A DNA stretch of 64,000 bases from Syntrophus buswellii (GCF_046097065.1 NZ_CP175563.1:1798001-1862000), one strand, 5' to 3'. Shown: positions 1-8,826, counted from the first letter of the stretch. Notes: generated by a model from the letters alone, not told the origin. A program made the numbers and translations.

Positions 1-23
1 ACTTCGCAGCCAAACCCAAACCA

Positions 24-725
24 ATGACGACCGACGAGTTGCTCTGCCGCTATGAGTTCAGCGCCCTTGCCAATGCCGCTTTGATCGGAGTGCACGTCTG
101 GCGGCGAAGCGGCAGACTGGCGGCCCTTTTCTTCGGGCCGGTCGCCGCATACGGAGCCGTTCTCGAAAATGGAGGCATTTTGCTCGGGTATTTTACCGAA
201 GTGGGCTACTCGATGTATCTCCGGCCCTTTCCGGCGCCGCTGGCCACCATGGCCGGCTGGATCACGGTATTCTATCTGGTGATGTCCCTTACGTGGGAAT
301 TTCGTCTCTGCATCCCATGGCTGGCCCGCTCGGCCATCGGCTCGGCTCTCGTGGCTACAGCCTGCGCACTCTGCATGGATTTCCAGCTCGATCCCCTGGC
401 AACAGCGGCCGGATTCTGGCAATGGAACCACCTTTTGACGCTCCGCCTGCTCGGCGTGCCTTTGCTCAATTTTGTCGCCTGGGCAAGCGCCGTCTTTCCC
501 TTTTCGCTCATGATCCTCAGTCTGCAGACGCGGCAATCCATCGAGCCGGAAGTTTTGGGGTGCGCCGAAAACCTGAAGAGGGTCTGGCGGCGTATTCCGC
601 TCGCCCTGGCGGCTTCTGCGGTTCTCTTCTTCGCCTCAATGGCCGTTTTCGAGGGCGGATTCTCCGGACCAACCTTTGCCGTCCTGGAGAACACGCTGCG
701 AAACTACGGATGCGCACTTAATTAG
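24..725 (+). CDS. CruF/DUF422-like carotenoid biosynthesis membrane protein (possibly 5'-incomplete)
   Basis: Hydrophobic 233-aa protein with about six predicted membrane segments. It resembles the DUF422 family of carotenoid biosynthesis proteins (CruF and bisanhydrobacterioruberin hydratase), which hydrate the ends of acyclic carotenoids in the membrane. Visible family-type signatures are ENGG near residue 48, an acidic MDFQLDP stretch near 118-124, FWQWN at 131-135 and GVPLLNF at 144-150. The frame stays open to the left edge of the window and no clear Shine-Dalgarno precedes the ATG at 24, so the true start may lie outside. Other carotenoid genes are not visible here. Family assignment is by pattern recognition; the substrate is unknown. 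Confidence 0.6.
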   Translation: MTTDELLCRYEFSALANAALIGVHVWRRSGRLAALFFGPVAAYGAVLENGGILLGYFTEVGYSMYLRPFPAPLATMAGWITVFYLVMSLTWEFRLCIPWLARSAIGSALVATACALCMDFQLDPLATAAGFWQWNHLLTLRLLGVPLLNFVAWASAVFPFSLMILSLQTRQSIEPEVLGCAENLKRVWRRIPLALAASAVLFFASMAVFEGGFSGPTFAVLENTLRNYGCALN

Positions 726-729
726 GATA

Positions 730-758
730 TTGACAAAACATTGGAATCAGTATATCAG
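730..758 (+). promoter_or_regulatory. Candidate sigma-70 promoter for the CAT-anticodon tRNA
   Basis: TTGACA at 730-735 is followed by TATATC (15-bp spacer) or TATCAG (17-bp spacer). It lies just after the stop of the preceding gene and about 50-70 nt before the tRNA. A 7-bp hairpin (GTTTGCG-tgc-CGCAAAC, 773-789) sits in the leader. Confidence 0.45.
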
Positions 759-803
759 CCTACTTCTGTGTTGTTTGCGTGCCGCAAACGGACTTCGAGG
801 CGC

Positions 804-879
804 GGGCCCATAGCTCAATTGGAAGAGCCACCGGCTCATAACCGGTAGGTCCCTGGTTCGAACCCAGGTGGGCCCACCA
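804..879 (+). tRNA. tRNA with anticodon CAT (Met elongator or Ile2)
   Basis: A full cloverleaf can be drawn. The acceptor is GGGCCCA (804-810) with TGGGCCC (869-875), the anticodon stem ACCGG/CCGGT closes the loop CTCATAA with anticodon CAT at 837-839, the T-arm is canonical, and CCA is encoded at 877-879. Bacterial CAT tRNAs may be elongator Met or lysidine-modified Ile2. The initiator is excluded because the first acceptor pair is G-C and the anticodon stem lacks three consecutive G-C pairs. I cannot separate Met from Ile2 by eye. Confidence 0.93.
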
Positions 880-1025
880 TTTCAAAACGCAGGAAGTGGA
901 TCCGGAGTTCGCATTTCATTGTTCTAAAGAGATACGATGGGAAAGATGATCTTCAGTTCAAGAGTCCATTCATCATTATGCCAGTCACAAGGATCGTCAT
1001 CTTGGACTATCAGGCCGGATTAAGG

Positions 1026-1055
1026 AAAATGCACCGTTAAATGGTGCATTTTTTA
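1026..1055 (+). terminator. Rho-independent terminator after the tRNA
   Basis: A 10-bp perfect stem AAAATGCACC/GGTGCATTTT with a 7-nt loop runs directly into a T-rich tail. Confidence 0.85.
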
Positions 1056-1090
1056 TTTCTGCTGTTTCAAAAAGGGGGATATTTTTTTAA

Positions 1091-1801
1091 TTGAACAAGC
1101 ATTTGTCATCGCTTATTGCTTTGCAGAACATGGATGCTGAGGCGGGAAAGCTGAAAAAACAGAAGAATGACCTTCCGTTGCGCCTTAAACAACTGGATGA
1201 GGCAAACGAGAGATACAACCTTGAGTTTGAAGAAAACAAGAAACGATACGATGACGTTTTAGCACAGCACAAGGAACTGGAATCCAGGCTAAAAAAAGGT
1301 TCGGACTCTTTGAGCAAAGCAAAGGATCGACTTGGCGAAGTCAAGACAAACAAGGAATACCAGGCGATACTCAAGGAAATAGAAAGCATTGAGACGAAAA
1401 ACAGTGAAGTTGAAACGGAGATCATCTGTCTGCTGGAAGAAATAGATACCCGCAAAGGGATTTTTCAGGAGAAGGAAAAGGCAAAAGAGCAGCATAACCG
1501 TCAATATGAGGTTGAAAGACAGAATATCGCCAGGGAGATTGATTCTCTGGATGAAAAGATTCTGATGTGCTCCCAGGAGCTCAAAAAGATCCTGGAAAGC
1601 ATCCCCAAAGATCTTACCAAGCGCTATGATATGATCAAAGCGGTGAATCATGGAACAGCCGTTGTCTCCGTATGGAAAGGCGTCTGCGGAGGCTGCTTCA
1701 TGAATATCCCCCCCCAGCTTTACAATGAACTCCAGAAAACCGATGATCTGATCTCCTGCCCGAACTGCAGCAGAATTATTTATTGGCAGAACAAGGAATA
1801 A
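1091..1801 (+). CDS. Coiled-coil protein with C-terminal C4 zinc ribbon (DUF164/COG1579 family)
   Basis: A 236-aa protein. Residues about 10-175 are a long, charged, heptad-like coiled coil, and the C-terminus carries a four-cysteine zinc ribbon (C199, C202, C223, C226). This matches the widespread COG1579 family, whose members are thought to bind nucleic acid; the cellular role is poorly defined. Translation starts at TTG (1091) behind a GGGGGAT Shine-Dalgarno at 1074-1080. It lies alone between the tRNA terminator and the RNase P RNA promoter, on the same strand as rnpB. In several deltaproteobacterial genomes a gene of this family sits beside rnpB, which fits the arrangement here. Confidence 0.85.
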   Translation: MNKHLSSLIALQNMDAEAGKLKKQKNDLPLRLKQLDEANERYNLEFEENKKRYDDVLAQHKELESRLKKGSDSLSKAKDRLGEVKTNKEYQAILKEIESIETKNSEVETEIICLLEEIDTRKGIFQEKEKAKEQHNRQYEVERQNIAREIDSLDEKILMCSQELKKILESIPKDLTKRYDMIKAVNHGTAVVSVWKGVCGGCFMNIPPQLYNELQKTDDLISCPNCSRIIYWQNKE

Positions 1802-2037
1802 GAGACCAACGCCGCCCAGTGGCGCTTTGACATAGAGTAAATCTGTCGAACTTGCTTCGGATGCTGTGCCGCAGATCGAGATACGGATTTTTCCTTCCCG
1901 ATCAGTCCTTTCTTGAAGCTTCTCTCCCCCTTTTTTTCCAGGGATATTTTTTCCGGATGTGTGCAAATCGATGGACTATTCTCCGAATCGGACGGGCAAT
2001 CGCCCCTTAGCCCGATTGAAGGCCGTACGGAAAAGAT

Positions 2038-2066
2038 TTGAAAAGAATGTCCAGTGCCGTTAAAAT
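2038..2066 (+). promoter_or_regulatory. Probable sigma-70 promoter of rnpB
   Basis: TTGAAA (2038-2043), a 17-bp spacer and TAAAAT (2061-2066) put the transcription start about 10-15 nt before the mature RNase P RNA end. The other part of this gap, 1802-2037, shows no gene. Confidence 0.55.
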
Positions 2067-2085
2067 GCAATCTTAAACGGGTGTT

Positions 2086-2453
2086 GGAGTAGATCAGATG
2101 ATCGCTGGCCTGCATGTCAGGCGAGAGGAAAGTCCGGGCTCCGCAGGGCAGGATGGTCGCTAACGGCGACTGGAGGCGACTCTAAGGAAAGTGCCACAGA
2201 AAAAATACCGCCCGATGTGATCGGGTAAGGGTGAAAAGGCGAGGTAAGAGCTCACCGTTTTCCGGGTGACCGGAAAAGCTTGGTAAACCCCATCCGGAGC
2301 AAGACCGAATAGGAGAACATTGTAGAGCGGCCCGCTCGACGTTCTCGGGTAGTGTCGCTGGAGACAGCAGGCAACGGCTGTCCTAGATGAATGATCATCG
2401 CCATATTCCGGGAGACCGGGATGTGGAACAGAACCCGGCTTACGGTCTGCTCC
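2086..2453 (+). ncRNA. rnpB: RNase P RNA (class A)
   Basis: The catalytic RNA of ribonuclease P, which matures tRNA 5' ends. Universal signatures are visible: GAGGAAAGTCCGGGCTCC in the 5' half near 2126, GGTAAGAGCTCACCG, TGGTAAACCCCA and GAGCAAGACC in the middle, and ACAGAACCCGGCTTAC near the 3' end. The termini were set from the P1 helix: GGAGTAGATC (2086-2095) pairs over ten positions, including G-U pairs, with GGTCTGCTCC (2444-2453). Length is about 368 nt, within the normal class A range. Confidence 0.96.
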
Positions 2454-2598
2454 GACCCCGTTTTCAACACTTGACCGGAATCCCCTCGGCTCTGCCTTTC
2501 CCTCTTTTCCGGACAAATGCCGACACCCCGGGAAGAAGCAATCCCGAGAATCAGGTAGAGTGGCACAACGGGCTCTATCACCATCTCTGAAATAAGAT

Positions 2599-2647
2599 AC
2601 GGCCATAGTGCAGGCAGATGCTACATCCTGTTCTGCACTATGGCCGT
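2599..2647. repeat. 15-bp perfect inverted repeat between rnpB and ppsA
   Basis: ACGGCCATAGTGCAG (2599-2613) and its exact reverse complement (2633-2647) enclose a 19-nt loop. It sits between the convergent rnpB and ppsA genes where terminators are expected, but neither strand has a T-run after the stem. It could be a processing or mRNA-stabilising hairpin, a Rho-assisted pause site, or a mobile-element footprint. Confidence 0.7.
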
Positions 2648-2709
2648 AAACGTTTTCGGCCCGGATTATCCGGCAACCATCATGGCTCGGTATCCTGCCT
2701 GCGGGTTAT

Positions 2710-5115
2710 CTAGGATATGCCGAGAGTTTTTTCCATCTCCAGAAGATCGATGGTCGTTTTAATGACCGTATCGGCATTGAGTGAGATGCTGTTGATTCCG
2801 CATTCCACCAGGAAGCGGGCGAATTCCGGATAATCACTGGGAGCCTGACCGCAGATTCCGATCTTCTTTCCCATCGCCTTTGCCTTTGCAATCGCCGTCC
2901 GGATCAGTTCCTGCACGGCGGCATTTCTCTCATCAAAAATGTGGGAAATTTCGGCGGAGTCTCTGTCCAGCCCAAGGGTCAGCTGGGTCAAGTCGTTGGA
3001 ACCGATGGAGAAGCCATCGAAGATCTTGCCGAATTCTTCGATCAGAATGACGTTGCTGGGAATCTCCACCATCATGTAAACTTCCAGGCCATTTTCCTTC
3101 TGGACCAGCCCTTTTCCCGCCAGCACGCCGAGGACCTTTTTCCCCTCATCAACCGTTCGGCAGAACGGAATCATGAGCTTTACATTCGTGAGTCCCATTT
3201 CATTCCGAACTTTTTTCATGGCTTCGCATTCCAGGGCAAAGGCATCGCGATACTTGTCGTCATAATATCTCGAGGCCCCCCGGAATCCGATCATGGGGTT
3301 TTCCTCTTTTGGTTCAAAGTAAGAGCCGCCCATCAGGTTCGCATATTCATTGCTCTTGAAATCGCTCATGCGCACAATGACATCGTTGGGGTAGAAGGCG
3401 GCACCGATTTTTGCGACGCCCTGTGCCAGGACATCGACGAAGAAGTCGCTCTTCTTCTCGTAGCCCTTTGTCCTCCTCTCGATTTCCTTGCGGGTGGCTT
3501 CATCGTTCACCCGGTCGAAATGAATCAGCGCAAGCGGATGGATGCTGATGAAGTTGTTGATGATAAATTCCAGCCGCGCCAGTCCGACGCCGTCGTTGGG
3601 AATGGCCGCCAGCGAAAAGGCATTGTCCGGACTCCCCACATTCAGCATGATCTTGGTCTTCGGACGCTCCATATTCTGAACGTTGACCGTCTGCACTTCA
3701 TATTTCAGCAGGCCCTCGTAGACATTTCCCACTTCACCTTCCGCACAGGACACCGTTGCCTGGGTAACGCCCACCAATTTTTCCGTGGCATCTGCACTGC
3801 CGACGATGCAGGGAACTCCAAGCTCGCGGCTTACGATTGCGGCGTGACAGGTTCTTCCTCCCTTGTTGGTGACAATGGCTGCCGCGATTTTCATAACGGG
3901 TTCCCAGTCAGGATCCGTCATATCGGTCACCAGGACTTCTCCCTTCTTGAAATTGCGGATATCCGTGACGGATTCGATGATGTTGACCGGTCCCGAACCG
4001 ATCTTCGATCCGACGCTCGTGCCCGTGACCAGCGGGGTGCCCTGCTCAAGAAGCACATAACTCTCCAGGATGCTGGCATCCTTCTGTGATTCCACCGTTT
4101 CCGGCCGTGCCTGAAGAATGAAGAGCTCACCGGTTACACCGTCCCTGCCCCATTCGATGTCCATGGGCTTGAAGTATCCCGCCTGCTGGGAATAATGGTC
4201 CTCGATGATGGCTGTCCAGCGGGCCAGGGTGAGAACTTCCTCTTCCGTTACGCAGAAGCGCTCCCGCTCCTCCGGAGAAGTCGGAACGATCTCGGTGGGT
4301 TTGTCGCCGCCAGTGGCATAAATCATCTTTATTTCCTTGGACCCGAGCTTTTTCTGAAGAATGGGTTTAAACCCCTGCTTCAGGGTCGGCTTGAAGACGT
4401 AATACTCATCAGGATTGACGATCCCTTGAACAACTGTCTCTCCCAGTCCGTGGGCCGCCGTCACCAGGATGGCATCCTTGAAGCCCGATTCCGTATCGAT
4501 GGAAAAAATGACGCCCGAGGCGCCCACGTCGGAGCGGACCATTTTCTGTACGCCGATTGACAGCGAAACGGACATGTGGTCAAAGCCTTTGTCGACACGG
4601 TAGGAAATGGCACGATCTGTAAACAGCGAGGCAAAACATTTTCGGCACGCATCGATCAGCGCTTCATTTCCCCGGATGTTGAGATAGGTTTCCTGCTGTC
4701 CCGCAAAGCTGGCATCCGGCAGGTCTTCGGCTGTAGCCGAACTGCGGACGGCCACGTCCGTATTCTCGCCATACTCCTGGCAGAGCTTCTGGTAACTGTC
4801 GATAACCTCCTTTTTGAGGTCTTCCGGAAATTCAATATTATAAATCAGCGAACGGATCTGCTTTCCCTTGGAGCTGAGATTCTGCAGATCATGTGTATCC
4901 AGATCGGAAAGAATCTTGTGGATCTGATCACTCACCCCGGCTGATTTCAGAAGATACTGATAGGCGTGCGCCGTAACGGCATACCCGTCAGGAATATTAA
5001 CCCCCTTGGGGCGGAGTTCACGTCTCATCTCTCCAAGAGAAGCGTTCTTTCCTCCGACTTGGGGTATATCTTTCAACTCTAGATCATCAAACCATATCAC
5101 AAGTTTATCTTCCAT
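2710..5115 (-). CDS. ppsA: Phosphoenolpyruvate synthase (pyruvate, water dikinase)
   Basis: 801 aa, the normal family length. It converts pyruvate, ATP and water to PEP, AMP and phosphate, the gluconeogenic entry step for a cell growing on acetyl-CoA-yielding substrates. Domains in order are the N-terminal PEP/pyruvate-binding ATP-grasp domain (about 1-345), the swivelling phosphohistidine domain with catalytic H424 in GGRTCHAAIVSRELG, and the C-terminal PEP-utilising TIM barrel with GSNDLTQL and the GICGQAPSD catalytic-cysteine motif near residue 760. The absence of the longer N-terminal layout separates it from pyruvate phosphate dikinase. The start ATG is preceded by AGAAGGGGG. A sigma-70 promoter lies about 130 nt upstream. 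Confidence 0.95.
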   Translation of the reverse strand: MEDKLVIWFDDLELKDIPQVGGKNASLGEMRRELRPKGVNIPDGYAVTAHAYQYLLKSAGVSDQIHKILSDLDTHDLQNLSSKGKQIRSLIYNIEFPEDLKKEVIDSYQKLCQEYGENTDVAVRSSATAEDLPDASFAGQQETYLNIRGNEALIDACRKCFASLFTDRAISYRVDKGFDHMSVSLSIGVQKMVRSDVGASGVIFSIDTESGFKDAILVTAAHGLGETVVQGIVNPDEYYVFKPTLKQGFKPILQKKLGSKEIKMIYATGGDKPTEIVPTSPEERERFCVTEEEVLTLARWTAIIEDHYSQQAGYFKPMDIEWGRDGVTGELFILQARPETVESQKDASILESYVLLEQGTPLVTGTSVGSKIGSGPVNIIESVTDIRNFKKGEVLVTDMTDPDWEPVMKIAAAIVTNKGGRTCHAAIVSRELGVPCIVGSADATEKLVGVTQATVSCAEGEVGNVYEGLLKYEVQTVNVQNMERPKTKIMLNVGSPDNAFSLAAIPNDGVGLARLEFIINNFISIHPLALIHFDRVNDEATRKEIERRTKGYEKKSDFFVDVLAQGVAKIGAAFYPNDVIVRMSDFKSNEYANLMGGSYFEPKEENPMIGFRGASRYYDDKYRDAFALECEAMKKVRNEMGLTNVKLMIPFCRTVDEGKKVLGVLAGKGLVQKENGLEVYMMVEIPSNVILIEEFGKIFDGFSIGSNDLTQLTLGLDRDSAEISHIFDERNAAVQELIRTAIAKAKAMGKKIGICGQAPSDYPEFARFLVECGINSISLNADTVIKTTIDLLEMEKTLGIS

Positions 5116-5240
5116 TTTACCCCCTTCTCCCTAAGGACACTGATGTTTGATCTGCCATTATATCCTCCTAATGCTGTTGTTTATTGTGCGTCTTGCGTGG
5201 AATGTACTTGATGGGATGTGTATGAACATACATCTTTTCT

Positions 5241-5269
5241 TATATACCAGCCATAGACGATAAAGTCAA
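5241..5269 (-). promoter_or_regulatory. Sigma-70 promoter for ppsA
   Basis: On the minus strand, TTGACT (5269-5264), a 17-bp spacer and TATATA (5246-5241). The resulting leader is about 115-120 nt, with no obvious riboswitch-like fold. Confidence 0.6.
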
Positions 5270-5620
5270 TTAAAATATTGATTAATAACATAATTTTACT
5301 GCATTTAATATGATTACAACATAGCTATAATGAGAGCGCTGAAATGAATATAAACCTCATGTCATGAATATTAAGATAAAAAAAGCCGGTCAAATAACCG
5401 GCTTTTTTTATTTCCCTTGAATCTGCTGAAGAACCTCGTCTCAGCTTTTTTCTCCGTGAAGAATTTTTTTGATACATTCTTCAGCCCAGTGCAACACCGC
5501 ACCAAAACAACGTCAGCAGAGATTGAATTCCTCTCGCGTCAAGCCCTCTCTTCCGGTTGCCGGCTGTTTTTAGTGGCTTCGAAAAGCCCTCGTTAAACAA
5601 CCCGTGACCGGCAGCACGCC
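5270..5620. other. Noncoding region between ppsA promoter and atpE
   Basis: A gene-free stretch, A/T-rich from about 5270 to 5380. Apart from the bidirectional terminator at 5377-5410, I see no gene or further structured element. Confidence 0.5.
5377..5410. terminator. Bidirectional intrinsic terminator between atpE and ppsA
   Basis: The stem AAAAAGCCGGT/ACCGGCTTTTT has a short loop and is flanked by an A-run on the left and a T-run on the right, so it can stop transcription on either strand. On the minus strand it lies about 210 nt after atpE and would insulate ppsA. Confidence 0.85.
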
Positions 5621-5998
5621 TTAACCGGCGATGAAGTACTTCATGTAGGGGTTCGCATACAGAAGAACCAGCGAAACGACCAGAGCGTAAATGGCGACTG
5701 ATTCAGCCATGGCCATACCGACCAGCATGGTCATCATTACTTTGCCCTGGACACCGGGATTTCTTCCGACAGCCTGGCAGGCGCCGCTTGCGGCATTACC
5801 GATACCGGCACCGGCTCCGATGGCTCCGCCGCCGATCGCGATTCCAGCACCAACCATGGCGCCGACTGCAAAGATAACCTTAATGTAGGACTCGCTGCCT
5901 GGCGCAGCAGCTTCAGCGGCGCAGACTACCGACGCCGTCAAGAGCACGGCCGCCATTGTTAAGCATGTAACCATTGTTTTCCGAATCTTTGTGATCAT
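5621..5998 (-). CDS. atpE: F-type ATP synthase subunit c with N-terminal leader
   Basis: 125 aa, longer than the usual 75-90 aa because of a hydrophobic N-terminal leader of about 27 residues ending in an AxA-like CAAEA site. The mature part forms the two-helix hairpin of the membrane rotor ring: a glycine-rich helix 1, the RNP polar loop (GRNPGVQ), then helix 2 with the ion-carrying glutamate in MAMAESVAIY. Of the sodium-type ligands, the Glu-Ser pair and Tyr are present. By my alignment the helix-1 Gln is Ile and the residue after Ser is Val, so proton coupling is more likely than sodium. The gene is monocistronic here, with no atpB or other atp gene beside it. An AAGGAG Shine-Dalgarno precedes the ATG. 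Confidence 0.92.
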   Translation of the reverse strand: MITKIRKTMVTCLTMAAVLLTASVVCAAEAAAPGSESYIKVIFAVGAMVGAGIAIGGGAIGAGAGIGNAASGACQAVGRNPGVQGKVMMTMLVGMAMAESVAIYALVVSLVLLYANPYMKYFIAG

Positions 5999-6453
5999 CT
6001 TCTTTCTCCTTTTCTCCTTAAATAGTTCTTATTCCTTTGCTCCCCCTCATCAAAATACATGATACCGGGAGACTGAGGAACCATCTAGGCGGCTATGCGT
6101 AGCAAAACACGCACCATTCTTTGTCATGCGGGTTATATATTTGTTAATCACTCGTTAATACGTGCTGTTTTGAAAATTTTCACTCTCGTCAGCTTCACCG
6201 GGGATGGCTGCCAATAACACATTTCATTGAATGCAACATTAAAAATGAATGGGCGGATTGAACGAAAATTGAAACACAACAGAGCGCATGACGGCCCTTC
6301 CAGAAGCCCTGTGAGGAAATCGTCACGGGTCTGTTACTCATTGATAGTACAAGGCAATCATCATTTCCAATCCTGTTCGGAAATCAGCCTTTTTGTCTTG
6401 ACAGTCATGCATTGTTCATGTTAAAGCCACGCCACTTCGATTAAGGAAGGAGA
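5999..6453. other. Divergent intergenic region atpE / nfnA
   Basis: About 455 nt containing the 5' regions of two divergent genes. The only short open frame, near 6227-6424, has no Shine-Dalgarno and no coding character. No other structured element is evident. Confidence 0.5.
6398..6426 (+). promoter_or_regulatory. Possible promoter for nfnAB
   Basis: A consensus TTGACA (6398-6403) is followed after 17 bp by TTAAAG, a weak -10. It lies about 40 nt before the likely nfnA start. Confidence 0.35.
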
Positions 6454-6462
6454 TTGAGAGCA

Positions 6463-7299
6463 TTGACTAAGATTTTGGAGAAAGTGGATTTATCTGAGAA
6501 TGTGGTCAAGATGGTACTTGACGCCCCCGCAATAGCCAAAAAACGAAAGGCGGGTCAGTTTATAGTCCTCAAGATCGACGAAAAGGGGGAAAGAATTCCC
6601 CTGACGACCGTGGACGCGGACCCCGAAAAGGGGACCCTGACCATCATATTCCAGGTCGTAGGAAAAACGACGGCCAAGCTGGCAACAATGAAAGCGGGCG
6701 ATGAATTGATGGATCTGCAGGGGCCGATGGGGAGGCCCACCCATCTTGAAGGCGTCAAGAATGCCGTCTGCGTTGGTGGAGGAGTCGGTGTGGGAGTTGT
6801 TTATCCCATCGGAGCCGCCCTGAAAAAGCAGGGGGCGAAGGTTACATCCATCATTGGTGCTCGAAACAAGGAGTTGCTTATCCTGGAAGAGGAAATGAAG
6901 GGCATCAGCGACAATCTGATCGTGACAACCGATGATGGAAGTTATGGCATTCATGGGTTTGTCAGCGATGCTTTGAAGACGTTGATTGAATCCGGTGAAA
7001 AGATCGATGAAGTCTTCGCAATCGGCCCGGTGCCCATGATGAAGGCCGTGGCGGCAGTAACAAAGAATTATGGCATCAAGACCACGGTCAGCCTGAATTC
7101 CATCATGGTGGATGCGACAGGCATGTGCGGTGCCTGCCGTGTGGCGGTTGGCGGAGAAACTAAGTTCGCCTGTGTCGATGGCCCTGAATTTGATGGCCAT
7201 GCCGTTGATTTCGATCTGCTGGCGAGCCGTTTGAGAATGTATATGACCCAGGAAAAAGAATCGATGGACAATTACAGGTGTGAATGCCATGGAAAATAA
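6463..7299 (+). CDS. nfnA: NfnA: NAD(H)-binding subunit of NADH-dependent reduced ferredoxin:NADP+ oxidoreductase
   Basis: A dihydroorotate-dehydrogenase-electron-transfer-like flavoprotein (also annotated sulfide dehydrogenase beta or SudB). It has an FAD-binding beta-barrel, a glycine-rich NAD-binding segment (VGGGVGVGVVYPIG) and a C-terminal [2Fe-2S] site in MVDATGMCGACRVAVGG...FACVDGPEFDGH. The cluster ligands are one Asp and three Cys with spacing 5-3-12, the unusual set known in NfnA. With NfnB it bifurcates electrons between NADPH, ferredoxin and NAD+. A longer frame begins at TTG 6454, but the AAGGAAGGAG ribosome site (6443-6452) abuts it. TTG 6463 has proper spacing, giving 278 aa. 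The stop overlaps nfnB, implying translational coupling. Confidence 0.92.
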   Translation: MTKILEKVDLSENVVKMVLDAPAIAKKRKAGQFIVLKIDEKGERIPLTTVDADPEKGTLTIIFQVVGKTTAKLATMKAGDELMDLQGPMGRPTHLEGVKNAVCVGGGVGVGVVYPIGAALKKQGAKVTSIIGARNKELLILEEEMKGISDNLIVTTDDGSYGIHGFVSDALKTLIESGEKIDEVFAIGPVPMMKAVAAVTKNYGIKTTVSLNSIMVDATGMCGACRVAVGGETKFACVDGPEFDGHAVDFDLLASRLRMYMTQEKESMDNYRCECHGK

Positions 7300-8704
7300 C
7301 GAAAAGAAAGAAAAAAAAGAAAAAGTACCGCGGCATAAGATGCCGGAGCAGGATCCCAAGGTAAGGATCCACAACTATAACGAAGTCCCTATCGGCTATT
7401 CGGAAGAAACGGCCATGAAGGAGGCGGAACGCTGCATTCAGTGCAAGAAACCGGGTTGCCGCACCGGCTGTCCGGTAGGCGTTGACATCCCCGCCTTTGT
7501 AAAACTGATTGCCGAGGGGAAATTTATCGAAGCCGCCTGGAAGCTGAAGGAAGACAGTGCGCTTCCTGCAGTGTGCGGCCGTGTCTGTCCGCAGGAGAGT
7601 CAGTGCGAGAAATTCTGCATCCTTGGTAAAAAGGATGAGCCTGTGGCCATCGGTCGTTTGGAACGGTTCGCCGCAGACTTCGAGCGGAACAGCGGTCAGG
7701 TAAAGATTCCTGAAATTACTGCCAAGAACGGCAAGAAGGTGGCTGTTGTCGGAGCAGGTCCTGCAGGACTTACCGTTGCCGGCGACCTGATCAAACTGGG
7801 GTACGAGGTGACGATTTATGAAGCCCTTCATAAACCGGGAGGAGTGCTCGTTTACGGCATCCCCGAGTTCCGTCTCCCCAAAAGCATCGTTGAAGCGGAG
7901 ATCAACTATCTCGAGAAACTGGGAGTCAAGGTTGTGTGCAATGCGGTGATCGGCCGGCTGGAGACCATCGATGAGCTTTTTGCGGAAGGCTACGATGCCG
8001 TCTTCCTGGGTGTGGGCGCCGGAGCCCCCGTTTTCATGGGTATACCGGGAGAAAACCTCAGCGGCATCTACTCGGCCAACGAGTACCTGACCCGCTCCAA
8101 CCTGATGAAGGCCTATCTGTTCCCCGAATATGACACGCCCATTGTCCGCGGAAAGAATGTCGCTGTCATCGGTGGCGGCAACGTGGCCATGGACTCCGTG
8201 AGAACCGCCCTTCGTCTCGGCGCGGACAATGCCTACATTATTTACCGGCGCAGTGAAGTCGAACTTCCCGCAAGAGCAGAAGAAGTTCATCACGCAAAGG
8301 AAGAAGGCGTCCAGTTCAAACTGTTGACCAATCCTGTCGAATACATCGGAGATGCGAACGGCTGGGTTACGGGAATTAAGTGCGTCGAAATGGAACTTGG
8401 CGAACCCGATGAATCCGGTCGCCGGAGACCCGTCGAAAAGAAGGGGTCTGAATTCGTCATCGATGTGGACACGGTCGTTGTTTCCGTGGGAACCAACGCC
8501 AACCCGATCATCCCCATGACAACGCCCGGTCTTGAAACGAACAAGTGGGGCTACATCGTGGCCGACGAGGAAACTGGAAAAACGAGCCGCGAGGGCGTTT
8601 ACGCTGGCGGTGATATCGTCACCGGATCAGCAACCGTCATCCTGGCCATGGGTGCCGGGAAGAAGGCCGCTGCATCAATCCACGAATATCTTTCCAATAA
8701 ATAG
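7280..8704 (+). CDS. nfnB: NfnB: NADP(H)-binding, FeS-flavin subunit (glutamate synthase small-chain-like)
   Basis: About 470 aa. The N-terminal domain carries two cysteine clusters for 4Fe-4S centres (CIQCKKPGCRTGCP near 50-63 and CGRVCPQESQCEKFC near 95-110). It is followed by an FAD Rossmann motif (VAVVGAGPAGLTVAG) and an NADP-binding motif (VAVIGGGNVAMDSVRTALRLG). It holds the bifurcating FAD in the NfnAB complex, which lets a syntroph exchange electrons among NADH, NADPH and ferredoxin. The start may be GTG 7280 or ATG 7289; both overlap the 3' end of nfnA. It is adjacent to nfnA with no glutamate synthase large subunit nearby, so the Nfn/sulfide dehydrogenase assignment is better than GltD. 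Confidence 0.92.
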   Translation: MNAMENNEKKEKKEKVPRHKMPEQDPKVRIHNYNEVPIGYSEETAMKEAERCIQCKKPGCRTGCPVGVDIPAFVKLIAEGKFIEAAWKLKEDSALPAVCGRVCPQESQCEKFCILGKKDEPVAIGRLERFAADFERNSGQVKIPEITAKNGKKVAVVGAGPAGLTVAGDLIKLGYEVTIYEALHKPGGVLVYGIPEFRLPKSIVEAEINYLEKLGVKVVCNAVIGRLETIDELFAEGYDAVFLGVGAGAPVFMGIPGENLSGIYSANEYLTRSNLMKAYLFPEYDTPIVRGKNVAVIGGGNVAMDSVRTALRLGADNAYIIYRRSEVELPARAEEVHHAKEEGVQFKLLTNPVEYIGDANGWVTGIKCVEMELGEPDESGRRRPVEKKGSEFVIDVDTVVVSVGTNANPIIPMTTPGLETNKWGYIVADEETGKTSREGVYAGGDIVTGSATVILAMGAGKKAAASIHEYLSNK

Positions 8705-8744
8705 AATCAGGAAAAACGAGGAGAGATCCTCAGCCTTTTAAAAC

Positions 8745-8786
8745 AAAACCCTTCCCTCAGCGTTCTTTGGGGGGAAGGGTTTTTTC
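8745..8786. terminator. Bidirectional terminator between nfnB and the cysteine-cluster gene
   Basis: The stem AAAACCCTTCCC/GGGAAGGGTTTT is flanked by A- and T-runs. It separates convergent genes and marks the left edge of the accessory stretch. Confidence 0.85.
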
Positions 8787-8826
8787 TATCGTTATCGCCA
8801 CACGTCGCACAGACACAGAGGCCTCA

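Noticed and set aside
7160..8293. A 377-aa minus-strand frame opposite nfnB
   Set aside because: Shadow frame; NfnB on the plus strand has intact cysteine and nucleotide motifs.
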